This document shows positions 18,627-29,128 of a stretch of 38,581 nt of DNA, piece by piece. Each line of letters opens with the position of its first letter. Within the stretch, counting starts at the first letter, position 1. The notes below the pieces were generated by a model, which saw nothing but the letters and a program-made list of their open reading frames with translations, was not told where the DNA came from and searched no databases. The stretch lies in the NCBI RefSeq assembly GCF_003203515.1, contig NZ_BGNG01000017.1:1-38581 (forward strand), in the 5' to 3' direction. The stretch comes from Glaciecola sp. KUL10. GTDB lineage: Bacteria; Pseudomonadota; Gammaproteobacteria; Enterobacterales; Alteromonadaceae. Both the position numbers and the translations under genes were made by a program.

Positions 18627-19250
18627 ATGAAAAAACTAGGTTTATTAGTTTGTCTATCATTAGGTTTGACCTCAGCTGTATTTGCTAAGGGTGATCCAGA
18701 AGCAGGTAAAGCAAAATCGATGGTTTGTGCAGCATGTCACGGTAATGACGGAAACAGCATGATTCCGATGAACCCTAAAATTGCGGGTCAACATGAAGGC
18801 TACTTATACAAACAGCTTTCAGAATTCAAATTAGCGTCTCAAACCGGCGGTAAAGAAGGTCGTAACAATGCAGTGATGAACGGCATGGCCGCACCACTAT
18901 CTGATCAAGACATGAAAGACTTAGCGGCTTACTTCGCTTCACAAGACCTTAAAGCAGGCGAAACACCAGAAGACGTTATTGAAGCTGGCGAACAGCTTTA
19001 CCGCGGCGGTGATGAAGAGCGCGGCATTACCGCTTGTATCGCGTGCCACGGTCCAGACGGTAAAGGTATGGGGCTAGCGGGTTTCCCAGTCATCAGTGGT
19101 CAACACGCAGAGTACACAAAATCACAGCTTGAAATGTTCAAAAGTGGTCAAAGAAACAACGACCATAATGGCATGATGCGTGATATCGCTAAAAAATTAA
19201 CCGATGAAGACATAAATATCTTGTCAAAATATGTAGCTGGACTACACTAA
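18627..19250 (+). CDS. diheme cytochrome c4
   Basis: Periplasmic electron carrier, 207 aa with a signal peptide (residues 1-20, ending VFA). Two homologous cytochrome c domains each bind one haem: CAACH at 34-38 and CIACH at 137-141. Candidate axial methionines are M87 in VMNGMAAPL and M183/M184 in NGMMRDIAKKL. Cytochrome c4 typically feeds electrons to cytochrome c oxidases. It is next to polA/engB, as in many marine gammaproteobacteria and pseudomonads. It is divergent from engB, with an FNR-like box and a palindrome between them. Confidence 0.96.
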   Translation: MKKLGLLVCLSLGLTSAVFAKGDPEAGKAKSMVCAACHGNDGNSMIPMNPKIAGQHEGYLYKQLSEFKLASQTGGKEGRNNAVMNGMAAPLSDQDMKDLAAYFASQDLKAGETPEDVIEAGEQLYRGGDEERGITACIACHGPDGKGMGLAGFPVISGQHAEYTKSQLEMFKSGQRNNDHNGMMRDIAKKLTDEDINILSKYVAGLH

Positions 19251-19256
19251 AGTCGA

Positions 19257-19284
19257 CATTCAAGAAAGTTCACTTTTTTGAATG
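19257..19284 (+). terminator. hairpin after cytochrome c4 gene
   Basis: CATTCAAGAAAGT and ACTTTTTTGAATG form a near-perfect stem with one G-T pair, 6 nt after the stop codon. The T-run is inside the descending arm rather than after it, so this may be a terminator or a 3'-end-stabilising hairpin. Confidence 0.45.
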
Positions 19285-19292
19285 TAAATAAG

Positions 19293-19320
19293 TTGTAAAA
19301 TATTTATATGAGAGTATAGT
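19293..19320 (+). promoter_or_regulatory. sigma70-type promoter of the ncRNA candidate
   Basis: -35 TTGTAA (19293-19298), 16-bp spacer, -10 TATAGT (19315-19320). It predicts a start at about 19325-19327, which coincides with the beginning of the first stable hairpin of the RNA candidate. Confidence 0.5.
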
Positions 19321-19324
19321 ATTT

Positions 19325-19551
19325 GCAGCTTAAGTCGAAGCAGTAATAAAAATAATAAATGCTGTACGACTGGCAGGATATTCATAATAAAGCGTCAGGA
19401 AGACCTACAACAAGTCAGCTAGAAAACGTTAAGAATAATAAAAAGAGTTCACTAGCAAAATGACAAACTCAGCACAAGGTGTGCTGAATGGGAGAGGTGT
19501 CACACGACACTCATTATATCAAGGCGATAGTTCAGGCTATCGCCTTTTTTC
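19325..19551 (+). ncRNA. structured small RNA candidate in the csrC position
   Basis: About 225 nt between a promoter and a strong terminator, with no open reading frame worth calling. Visible structure: a 5' hairpin pairing AGTCG and AGCA (19333-19341) with TGCT and CGACT (19360-19371); GTC-AGGAA-GAC (19394-19404), an A-x-GGA loop typical of CsrA targets; CAGCAC-AAGGT-GTGCTG (19470-19486); GTGTC-ACAC-GACAC (19497-19510); and the terminator. Other GGA motifs are at 19376-19378 and 19491-19493. In E. coli csrC lies between yihA (engB) and yihI and ends in the same kind of GCC-T6-CTTTG terminator. GGA motifs here are few, so CsrA binding is only a hypothesis. Confidence 0.5.
19521..19550 (+). 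terminator. strong intrinsic terminator of the ncRNA candidate
   Basis: AAGGCGATAG (19521-19530) and CTATCGCCTT (19537-19546) form a perfect 10-bp stem with a 6-nt loop TTCAGG and a run of six Ts (19545-19550). Confidence 0.9.
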
Positions 19552-19645
19552 TTTGTTCTACATCCTATATTACTCCCCAAGTATCTTTGTGTGGTAATAT
19601 GCGGCGAAATTCGTTTTATCTTAAACAAGCACCACAAGGCAAATC

Positions 19646-20134
19646 ATGGGTCGTAAAAAATCTCGTAAAGTCGGTTTAATAGGCGTTCGTAAAACCGATG
19701 CTCCTCGCGTTAAAAAAGAAGCGAGAAAACCTAAAAAGACAAAGGGCAACGTTGCTGGCAGCAGACAAACGGTTGCTGAGCAAACTACAGAGCAAGCACA
19801 AAAACAAAAACGTGACCCTCGCATAGGTTCTAAAAAGCCAATTGATTTAAAAAGACACTTAATTAAAGAAGCGCCTAAGCCAGTTGTAAAACCACGCTTT
19901 AACACGCCTAGGCAAGAGCTAAACGCAATCGAAGATGATCAGAAGTTACAAGACCTTCTAGATAGGCAAGAAACTAAAGCGCTGACTAAGGCTGAAAGTG
20001 ACTATGTGAGTACTCAACTAGCACGACACAAGGTGTTATGCGACTTGCTCGGGATCAGCATTGAAGAAAATGACGACGATAATGATCCTCTTGACGACTT
20101 TGACGCAATTACTATAGACGATTACAAAGACTAA
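19646..20134 (+). CDS. yihI: Der GTPase-activating protein YihI
   Basis: 162 aa, similar in length to E. coli YihI (169). YihI binds the ribosome-assembly GTPase Der (EngA) and stimulates its GTPase. The strongly basic, Lys/Arg/Gln-rich N-terminal half contains the family marker RDPRIGSKKPI (about 54-64). The C-terminal half has the conserved helical pair around PRQELNAIEDDQKLQDLLDR. The tail is very acidic. It lies downstream of the csrC-position RNA, as in E. coli. Confidence 0.9.
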   Translation: MGRKKSRKVGLIGVRKTDAPRVKKEARKPKKTKGNVAGSRQTVAEQTTEQAQKQKRDPRIGSKKPIDLKRHLIKEAPKPVVKPRFNTPRQELNAIEDDQKLQDLLDRQETKALTKAESDYVSTQLARHKVLCDLLGISIEENDDDNDPLDDFDAITIDDYKD

Positions 20135-20145
20135 AGTTGAATCAT

Positions 20146-20589
20146 ATGCAGTGGGTGTTAATTGGCTTAGGGGCCATCATAATTGTTGCCTTGGGTGTCT
20201 ATGCTGGGCAATTGTTATCAAGGCTAAAAATACAAAACGAAAAGCAACAACAAAAACGCGATGAGCGTTTGGTAAATATCAATCAAAGTATTCAAACTAT
20301 TGCGTTTGCGATGCAACAGCAGCAATGTAACTTTTCGGAAGGTGCCATTAGAATATTTAAGATATTAGAGAGCGTGCCTATTATTCCACTGCCGGATTAT
20401 GGTGCTCAGTACCCTGCTCTCTTTAAGCTATATGAGCATGTAAAAGAGTTGCCCACGCATGATGCGCGCAATCAGCTTTCAAAGAAAGATAGACGCATTC
20501 AAGATCGGGAACGCGAGCAACAAGAAAGTGAATTAGAAAGTCAAATCTTGCATGAGTTAGAAAGCCTACGAGAATTTACAGCAAAATAA
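20146..20589 (+). CDS. DUF2489 family membrane-anchored protein
   Basis: 147 aa from the ATG at 20146; an in-frame TTG at 20137 is an alternative start. One N-terminal transmembrane helix (WVLIGLGAIIIVALGVYAGQ) is followed by a cytoplasmic, Gln/Lys-rich coiled segment. Then comes the DUF2489 core with CNFSEGAIRI and PALFKLYEHVKELPTHDAR, and a basic/acidic helical tail. It follows yihI by 11 nt, so the two are co-transcribed; this pairing is common in marine gammaproteobacteria. Function unknown. Confidence 0.85.
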   Translation: MQWVLIGLGAIIIVALGVYAGQLLSRLKIQNEKQQQKRDERLVNINQSIQTIAFAMQQQQCNFSEGAIRIFKILESVPIIPLPDYGAQYPALFKLYEHVKELPTHDARNQLSKKDRRIQDREREQQESELESQILHELESLREFTAK

Positions 20590-20603
20590 GCCCTACCCCA
20601 CTA

Positions 20604-20640
20604 TTAATGAGCCGTACAGGGTTACTATACGGCTCATTAA
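20604..20640. repeat. perfect 13-bp inverted repeat between DUF2489 gene and glyQ
   Basis: TTAATGAGCCGTA (20604-20616) and TACGGCTCATTAA (20628-20640) are exact reverse complements with an 11-nt loop. No T-tract follows on either strand, so it is not a typical intrinsic terminator. It lies 59 nt upstream of the glyQ ATG. Confidence 0.75.
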
Positions 20641-20698
20641 AACGTATACTTACGGCCAATTTCAAAATGCAATTCCGTAACAGAAGATAATAGTAAGT

Positions 20699-21607
20699 AT
20701 GCAAACACACGATTGTCAGACATTCCAAGGTCTTATCTTGGCGCTTCAAGAATATTGGGCATCTAAAGGATGCGTTATCATTCAACCCCTTGATATGGAA
20801 GTGGGTGCAGGTACCTTTCACCCAATGACATTTTTAAGATCGCTTGGTCCAGAGCCAATCAACAGTGCATACGTTCAGCCTTGCCGCCGTCCAACTGATG
20901 GTCGTTATGGTGAGAACCCAAATCGCTTACAACACTATTATCAGTTTCAAGTGATGCTCAAGCCCTCTCCAAGTAATATTCAGGAGTTATATTTAGGTTC
21001 ACTAGAGATGCTGGGCTTCGATCCACTTGTCCATGACATACGTTTTGTAGAAGATAACTGGGAATCTCCAACGCTTGGCGCGTGGGGACTGGGTTGGGAA
21101 GTTTGGCTTAATGGCATGGAAGTAACTCAATTTACTTATTTCCAGCAAGTGGGCGGCCTAGAGTGTAAGCCTGTGACTGGCGAGATCACTTATGGGTTAG
21201 AACGTCTCGCAATGTATATCCAAGGGGTTGATAGTATATACGACCTTGTTTGGACTGACGGCCCATTAGGTAAAGTGACTTATGGTGATGTGTTTCTTCA
21301 AAATGAAAAAGAACAATCAGCTTATAACTTCGAGCACGCAGATGTAGATTTCTTGTTTGCGACATTTGATGAATGTGAAAAAGCCAGCGCGAAACTGATT
21401 GAAGCCGCCCTACCTCTTCCTGCATATGAACAGGTGATGAAGGCTTCTCACGCATTTAATTTATTAGACGCTCGTCACGCTATTTCTGTAACCGAACGTC
21501 AACGATATATCCTGCGTGTCAGAACATTAGCAAAAGCCTGCGCTGAATTATATTACGAATCTCGTGAAGCACTTGGCTTCCCACTTTGTGTTAAGGAGGA
21601 AAAATAA
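20699..21607 (+). CDS. glyQ: glycyl-tRNA synthetase alpha subunit
   Basis: Catalytic alpha subunit of the bacterial heterotetrameric glycyl-tRNA synthetase, which charges tRNAGly. 302 aa against 303 in E. coli. It begins with the class II core [20 protein letters not shown] and continues with [18 protein letters not shown] (about 38-55), [14 protein letters not shown] and the class II motif 3 region [11 protein letters not shown]. The stop codon overlaps the glyS ATG (TAATG), giving translational coupling. A 13-bp inverted repeat lies in the leader. Confidence 0.98.
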   Translation: MQTHDCQTFQGLILALQEYWASKGCVIIQPLDMEVGAGTFHPMTFLRSLGPEPINSAYVQPCRRPTDGRYGENPNRLQHYYQFQVMLKPSPSNIQELYLGSLEMLGFDPLVHDIRFVEDNWESPTLGAWGLGWEVWLNGMEVTQFTYFQQVGGLECKPVTGEITYGLERLAMYIQGVDSIYDLVWTDGPLGKVTYGDVFLQNEKEQSAYNFEHADVDFLFATFDECEKASAKLIEAALPLPAYEQVMKASHAFNLLDARHAISVTERQRYILRVRTLAKACAELYYESREALGFPLCVKEEK

Positions 21608-23685
21608 TGACTCAAACAAATACCCTTCTTATCGAACTAGGTACCGAAGAATTACCACCAAAATCACTTAAAGCACTTTCTGACGCTTTTGTTAAGAACA
21701 TTGAAACGGAAATTATAAAAGCAGGTTTTAGTTTTTCATCGATTTCTGCATTTGCAGCACCGCGAAGATTAGCCGTCTCACTCTCTGATTGCCTAGCTGT
21801 ACAAGCTGACAGCAAAGTAGAGAAAAAAGGACCTGCCGTATCAGCAGCGTTTGATGCTGATGGTAACGCTACTCGCGCAGCACAAGGCTGGGCTAAGTCC
21901 AATGGGATCACTGTAGAACAAGCGCAGCGCTTAAAAACAGACAAAGGCGAATGGTTACTTCATGTCGCCGAAGTAAAAGGCAAGAACCTAAAAGACGAGT
22001 TGCAAAATGTGTTAAGCAACGCACTCAAAAGATTACCTATTCCCAAACCCATGCGTTGGGGAAGCTCAAATGCTGAGTTCATTAGGCCTGTACACACATT
22101 ATGCGTGCTTTTTGGTGATCAAATTATCGATATTGAGGCATTTGGGCTTCGTTCTTCAAATTTCGTATCAGGCCATCGTTTTCACGGTCAACATCGCGTC
22201 GAATTAGCACACGCCGACGACTATGCCTCGACACTAAAGCAACAGTTTGTACTCGCTGATTATCCTAGCCGGGTGGCAAAAATTGAAGCAGGTTTAAATA
22301 GTAAAGCAGCAGAGCTAGGTTTGCGCGCAGATTACAGCCAAGACTTACTCGAAGAAATATCTTCGCTTGTGGAATGGCCTGTTGTGTTAACCGCTGAATT
22401 TGAAAACACCTTTTTAGACGTACCAAAAGAAGCGCTGATTTACACAATGAAAGACGACCAGAAATACGTCCCACTACTGGATGATAATGGTGAACTGTCT
22501 TCACGCTTCTTGTTTGTTTCAAATATTGAGAGTAAAGACCCTGCTCACGTCATTCACGGTAACGAAAAGGTGATTCGACCGCGTTTGGCTGATGCGCAGT
22601 TTTTCTTTGAAACAGATAAGAAGACCACACTAGAAAGCAAGGCTCAGCAATTAAGTTCTGTATTATTTCAAAAGGAATTAGGGACTGTCGCTGAAAAAGC
22701 GGAACGTCTTGCGGATATTTCTATCTTTATTGCAAGTAAACTAAACGCTAATGAAGCCTTTGCTAAACGTGCAGCATCATTAGCTAAAGCTGATTTGATG
22801 AGCAATATGGTCATGGAGTTTCCTAGCGTTCAAGGTGTCATGGGTAAACACTATGCTTTGCACGACGGAGAGCCTTCAGAAGTTGCCCAAGCGATTGAAG
22901 AACAGTATTTACCGCGATTCTCAGGGGATAAGTTGCCGTCAACTTCGACGGGTACAATTGTCGCCATTGCCGAGAAACTCGATACACTTATCGGAATATT
23001 CGGTATCGGCAAGCTCCCTAAAGGTGATAAAGACCCATTTGCACTGCGTCGAAGTGCGATTGGTTTATTGAGAATTCTTATTGAAAATAAAATATCGATT
23101 AGTCTCACTTCCTTAGTTTCTAAAATGGTTGAGATTTATGGCAGTAAAATCACAAATAAAGATACTCAAGAACAAGTCATAGTATTTTTAAACGACCGAT
23201 TCAAACCTCTCTTCCTAGAGCAAGGCATAAAACCTGATGTCATCGCTTCTGTTATGGCAACACAAAATGACTATGCATTTGATGTGAGTGCTCGCGTTGA
23301 AGCGGTTAATGCGTTTAAAGCACTACCTGAAGCGAGTTCATTAGCAGCCGCTAATAAACGTGTTTCAAATATACTTAATAAAAACCGTGACGCTTTACCT
23401 ACCGATACTACAATTGACGAATCTTTGTTTGTCGACGCAGAAGAACGTTCGCTTTATGATGCGTTGTCATCAGTTAGGGCGCGTTTTAATACTAGTGTCG
23501 ATGAATCAGACTATGTTAGTGCGTTATCTTCGCTTACGGTATTTGAGAAGCCATTAGCAGCTTTCTTTGAATCCATCATGATAATGGCGGAGGACGAGAA
23601 GCTTAAACACAATAGACTTGCACTTATCAAAGCAATCCGAGAGTTAATTTCTCAAGTGGCTGATATTTCAGAGCTTTCTGTTTAG
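21607..23685 (+). CDS. glyS: glycyl-tRNA synthetase beta subunit
   Basis: tRNA-binding beta subunit partner of GlyQ. 692 aa against 689 in E. coli, starting with the family signature LLIELGTEELPPKSL. It contains B5- and HD-like central regions (FPSVQGVMGKHYALHDGEP at about 400-418) and a C-terminal DALR-type anticodon-binding domain. The AAGGAGG ribosome-binding site lies inside the end of glyQ. The lipoprotein gene follows 13 nt downstream. Confidence 0.98.
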   Translation: MTQTNTLLIELGTEELPPKSLKALSDAFVKNIETEIIKAGFSFSSISAFAAPRRLAVSLSDCLAVQADSKVEKKGPAVSAAFDADGNATRAAQGWAKSNGITVEQAQRLKTDKGEWLLHVAEVKGKNLKDELQNVLSNALKRLPIPKPMRWGSSNAEFIRPVHTLCVLFGDQIIDIEAFGLRSSNFVSGHRFHGQHRVELAHADDYASTLKQQFVLADYPSRVAKIEAGLNSKAAELGLRADYSQDLLEEISSLVEWPVVLTAEFENTFLDVPKEALIYTMKDDQKYVPLLDDNGELSSRFLFVSNIESKDPAHVIHGNEKVIRPRLADAQFFFETDKKTTLESKAQQLSSVLFQKELGTVAEKAERLADISIFIASKLNANEAFAKRAASLAKADLMSNMVMEFPSVQGVMGKHYALHDGEPSEVAQAIEEQYLPRFSGDKLPSTSTGTIVAIAEKLDTLIGIFGIGKLPKGDKDPFALRRSAIGLLRILIENKISISLTSLVSKMVEIYGSKITNKDTQEQVIVFLNDRFKPLFLEQGIKPDVIASVMATQNDYAFDVSARVEAVNAFKALPEASSLAAANKRVSNILNKNRDALPTDTTIDESLFVDAEERSLYDALSSVRARFNTSVDESDYVSALSSLTVFEKPLAAFFESIMIMAEDEKLKHNRLALIKAIRELISQVADISELSV

Positions 23686-23698
23686 CTGGGGTATCAAA

Positions 23699-24154
23699 AT
23701 GAGATTTTTCCACCAATTGAAAGCATTAATATTAGGCTCAATATTTGTGTTAAGTGCATGTAGTACAAGTAGTTTAGATAGAGCACAAAATGTTGTGCAA
23801 AATACACCGTCCTATGAGGATATGTATCTAAGAGGTGTGTTTAATTGGTGGGAAGCAAATGAACAATTCAAACTGGTCGAATCTAGTAATAATGTTTACA
23901 GCGCAACGTTGGAGCTTATTGCAGATGGTCAACCATATGATTTTAAGATCGCCGATAGCAGCTGGACAGCGTCCTTGAACTGTGGCGCGTTTGAATTAAA
24001 ACTATTAACGCTTGATGAGTCTATTAATCTAGTTTGTCAGGAAAACTCCTTGAATCTTCAATTTCAGCCTAAGCAGACGGGTAAGTTTGTTTTTACCCTT
24101 GATGCTTCAGATCCGTTTTATCCAGAGTTGAGGATAAGTAAAGCGGTAAATTAG
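23699..24154 (+). CDS. putative lipoprotein with carbohydrate-binding-like beta-sandwich
   Basis: 151 aa. Residues 1-21 form a lipoprotein signal peptide with lipobox LSAC (C21), followed by a Ser/Thr-rich linker. From about residue 40, MYLRGVFNWWEANEQFKL and later YDFKIADSSW recall the N-terminal CBM48/AMPK-glycogen-binding-type domains attached to pullulanases and amylases. No catalytic domain follows. The family call is pattern recognition and needs a profile search. It starts 13 nt after glyS, so is probably in the same transcript. Function unknown; an envelope-anchored glycan-binding role is only inference. Confidence 0.7.
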   Translation: MRFFHQLKALILGSIFVLSACSTSSLDRAQNVVQNTPSYEDMYLRGVFNWWEANEQFKLVESSNNVYSATLELIADGQPYDFKIADSSWTASLNCGAFELKLLTLDESINLVCQENSLNLQFQPKQTGKFVFTLDASDPFYPELRISKAVN

Positions 24155-24175
24155 CTATTTTCGGATGGGGATAAC

Positions 24176-24201
24176 AAACCACAGAAAAAAACTGAGGTTT
24201 T
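24176..24201 (+). terminator. terminator-like hairpin after the lipoprotein gene
   Basis: AAACC-A-CAG and CTG-A-GGTTT pair with one A-A mismatch around an A7 loop (24176-24200), followed by a short T-run. It ends the glyQ-glyS-lipoprotein transcript. Confidence 0.5.
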
Positions 24202-24362
24202 AAGTTCAACTAATTCGAAATTGTACAATTTTTTTAAGTCTGGCAATCAATATTGGTGGCAGCACCACACCGTTATTCTTCCACGTCATACAAGTCATAC
24301 GCTCTTCCAGATTTTGCAAAGGTTACTCGAAACATTGCAAAAGGTATTGTTAAAATTCCACC

Positions 24363-24392
24363 AAAAAAAAGGTGCTCATTCAGAGCACCTTT
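24363..24392 (-). terminator. intrinsic terminator of gyrB
   Basis: AAAGGTGCTC (24368-24377) and GAGCACCTTT (24383-24392) form a perfect 10-bp stem with a 5-nt loop. On the minus strand eight T residues (24363-24370) overlap and follow it. The 24155-24467 gap otherwise contains the terminator at 24176 and no convincing gene. Confidence 0.85.
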
Positions 24393-24467
24393 CAACAACA
24401 ATCATAATGTGGTTATATGACAACAACGTGAGATCTTGTGGCAATCATCTTCCGATCTCAATAATTT

Positions 24468-26888
<2,421 letters not shown>

Positions 26889-27992
26889 CTACTCCTCGTT
26901 CACTTGGTCATGTTCCACGTGAAACACTTTTTTATCGTTATAATCGTTCATGAAGTCGAACTGATTCTTTTCTATTGCCGTCACAAAAACTTGAGTATCT
27001 GTAGATAACAATAAATCTATAAACCTTTTTCTAGCGCTTATGTCTAATTCAGCGGCGATGTCATCAATCAGATAAATTAAAGACTGTGACCGTGCTTTTG
27101 AAAACATTCGCATATGTGCAAGTTGCATCATTGATACAAGCAACCTTAACTGGCCTCTGGATAAAACTTCAGACGCCAAATTGCCATCTGCCTTTACTAT
27201 TAAATCCCCTTTATGAGGACCATTATTTGTAAAGCCATATTGTATATCTCGGTCTTTTTTATTTTCTAATTCTTGCTTTAGTGACCTTGATAAATCCCAC
27301 CCGGCATTATAACTTATTTCAACTTTAAACTCAGGCAAAAATTGCTCACAAATGCTTTGAGTTTCAACATTTATTGCCTTGGTATATTGGTTTCGCACTT
27401 TATTAAGAGCTTCACCCAACGCACAAAACTGTTCGTCCCAATAGTTCAGATCCAAAACATTTGTTGATGAATCTTTTGTTTTAAGTTTTTTAAGTATCGC
27501 ATTACGATGACTGAGCACTTTATTGAAATTTGAAGAAGTCGACGAAAATGATTGTTCCACGTGAAACAATAACCAATCTAAGTACTTTCTCCTGTCACCA
27601 GGCGAACCCAAAATTAAATCACTGCTCTGTGGTGTAAATAATTGCACTGGAACTTGTTTGACTAACTGATTAAGTTTGAAACCAGATTCGCCATCGATTT
27701 TAAAAGTATATCCATTCTTACGATGACGAGAACAACCAATCTTCTTTGTGGCTTCTTCTACTTGGTCTTCTACTTCGGCAAAGACTACTAGTTCTTGTTC
27801 ATCATGCTTTAACATCGAATTGGCTTTTGTTGTTCTAAATGAACGCCCATAACCTAGTAGATGCACAGCTTCAAGCAAACTAGATTTTCCAGCGCCGTTT
27901 TGTCCGTAAATGATATTGAGTCTTGGATTGGGAAAGATTTGGGCTTGTGAAAAGTTTCTGAAATTCACAAGCCGAAGTGATTTTAAATACAC
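26889..27992 (-). CDS. recF: DNA replication and repair protein RecF
   Basis: SMC-like ATPase that, with RecOR, loads RecA at gaps. 367 aa from a GTG start 10 nt after dnaN. Walker A GQNGAGKSS (30-38), ABC signature SRGQLRLL, and Walker B YLIDDIAAELD towards the C terminus. Two perfect parS sites are embedded in the coding sequence and are read as FHVEQ (143-147) and FHVEH near the C terminus. Confidence 0.98.
   Translation of the reverse strand: MYLKSLRLVNFRNFSQAQIFPNPRLNIIYGQNGAGKSSLLEAVHLLGYGRSFRTTKANSMLKHDEQELVVFAEVEDQVEEATKKIGCSRHRKNGYTFKIDGESGFKLNQLVKQVPVQLFTPQSSDLILGSPGDRRKYLDWLLFHVEQSFSSTSSNFNKVLSHRNAILKKLKTKDSSTNVLDLNYWDEQFCALGEALNKVRNQYTKAINVETQSICEQFLPEFKVEISYNAGWDLSRSLKQELENKKDRDIQYGFTNNGPHKGDLIVKADGNLASEVLSRGQLRLLVSMMQLAHMRMFSKARSQSLIYLIDDIAAELDISARKRFIDLLLSTDTQVFVTAIEKNQFDFMNDYNDKKVFHVEHDQVNEE
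26911..26926. promoter_or_regulatory. parS: parS site (ParB-binding centromere), recF 3' end
   Basis: TGTTCCACGTGAAACA matches the bacterial parS consensus in full. It lies inside the last codons of recF, 26 bp from the gyrB start. parS sites cluster near oriC and nucleate ParB loading for chromosome segregation. Confidence 0.9.
27554..27569. promoter_or_regulatory. parS: parS site (ParB-binding centromere), internal to recF
   Basis: A second exact copy of TGTTCCACGTGAAACA in the same orientation, 643 bp from the first, in the middle of recF. Two exact 16-mers this close are not expected by chance. Confidence 0.9.
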
Positions 27993-28002
27993 TGAATAAG
28001 AC

Positions 28003-29106
28003 TTAAAGTCTCATTGGCATAACTACATAAAGCGCAGACTCATCACCTTCTGCGTGGATCAGTGCACTAGCATTAGCATTTGAAAGGTTAATAATGACGT
28101 TTTCAGATTGAAGTACGTTAAATACATCAATCAAGTAAGCAACATTGAATCCAATCTCGAGCTCGTCACCTTGATAATCCACGTCTAACACTTCTTCTGC
28201 TTCTTCTTGTTCTGGGTTATTCGCAGTGACTTTTAATGAACCTGATTCTAGATTAAGTCTAACGCCCTTAAATTTTTCATTCGTTAAAATGAGTGCACGA
28301 GATAATGCGCCTTTTAAAACATCACGCGCAGACCAAACGGCCTTATCAGAATCCTTTGGTAATACCCTTCTATAATCAGGGAAGCGCCCGTCTACTAATT
28401 TACTAGTGAAGATGAAAGACTTAGAAAAGATTCTGATGTGGTTACTTCCAATTTGAACCTTAACTTGTTCTTCGTTGTCTTCGATAAGGCGAATTATTTC
28501 TAAAACACCTTTACGAGGAATAATAACCTGTCTGGCAGGTAAAGGACTTGTAGTATAGTCGAGGGTAGCTAAGGCTAAACGGTGACCATCAGTAGCAACT
28601 GTTCTTATTAAATTTTCTTCGGTTTCTAAACTCATCCCGTTTAAATAATAACGAACATCTTGTTGAGCCATTGAAAAATGAGTGCGATCAATGAGCCCTT
28701 TTAATTGCGTTTGTTGGATCTCAAACTCTACTTCGCCATCCCAATCTTCCAGATTAGGATAATCATTAGCAGATAGTGTTGATAAGGTGTATTTACCGCG
28801 CCCCGCTTTTAGAACGGCCTTGTTGTCGCTGACTTCAAATATAACGATGCTTTCTTCTGGAAGGCTTCTCACAATATCGAGCATTTTCTTTGCTGGAACT
28901 GTCGCTCTGCCCTCGTCAAACGAACCCGCTAACTGAACGCTAGAGATTAACTCTACCTCTAAATCCGTGCCCGTTAACCAAAGTTGGCCTTCGCTAACAC
29001 GAATTAATACATTAGATAATATGGGTAGAGTATGACGACGCTCAATTGCACCTGACACTAGTTGAAGAGGTTGCAAAAGTCCTTCGCGGCTGATGGTAAA
29101 TTTCAT
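28003..29106 (-). CDS. dnaN: DNA polymerase III beta sliding clamp
   Basis: Ring-shaped processivity clamp of the replicase. 367 aa (E. coli 366), with three repeated clamp domains. It begins MKFTISREGLLQPLQLVSGAIERR and ends with the peptide-binding-cleft region YVVMPMRL. Located 22 nt after dnaA and 10 nt before recF in one operon. Confidence 0.99.
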   Translation of the reverse strand: MKFTISREGLLQPLQLVSGAIERRHTLPILSNVLIRVSEGQLWLTGTDLEVELISSVQLAGSFDEGRATVPAKKMLDIVRSLPEESIVIFEVSDNKAVLKAGRGKYTLSTLSANDYPNLEDWDGEVEFEIQQTQLKGLIDRTHFSMAQQDVRYYLNGMSLETEENLIRTVATDGHRLALATLDYTTSPLPARQVIIPRKGVLEIIRLIEDNEEQVKVQIGSNHIRIFSKSFIFTSKLVDGRFPDYRRVLPKDSDKAVWSARDVLKGALSRALILTNEKFKGVRLNLESGSLKVTANNPEQEEAEEVLDVDYQGDELEIGFNVAYLIDVFNVLQSENVIINLSNANASALIHAEGDESALYVVMPMRL

Positions 29107-29128
29107 CTATCAAGTCTCGTTTTTATTG

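Noticed and set aside
24273-24335. Minus-strand 20-codon frame (MFRVTFAKSGRAYDLYDVEE) downstream of gyrB
   Set aside because: The composition looks protein-like, but it is very short, lacks a ribosome-binding site, and any longer version would have to cross the gyrB terminator.
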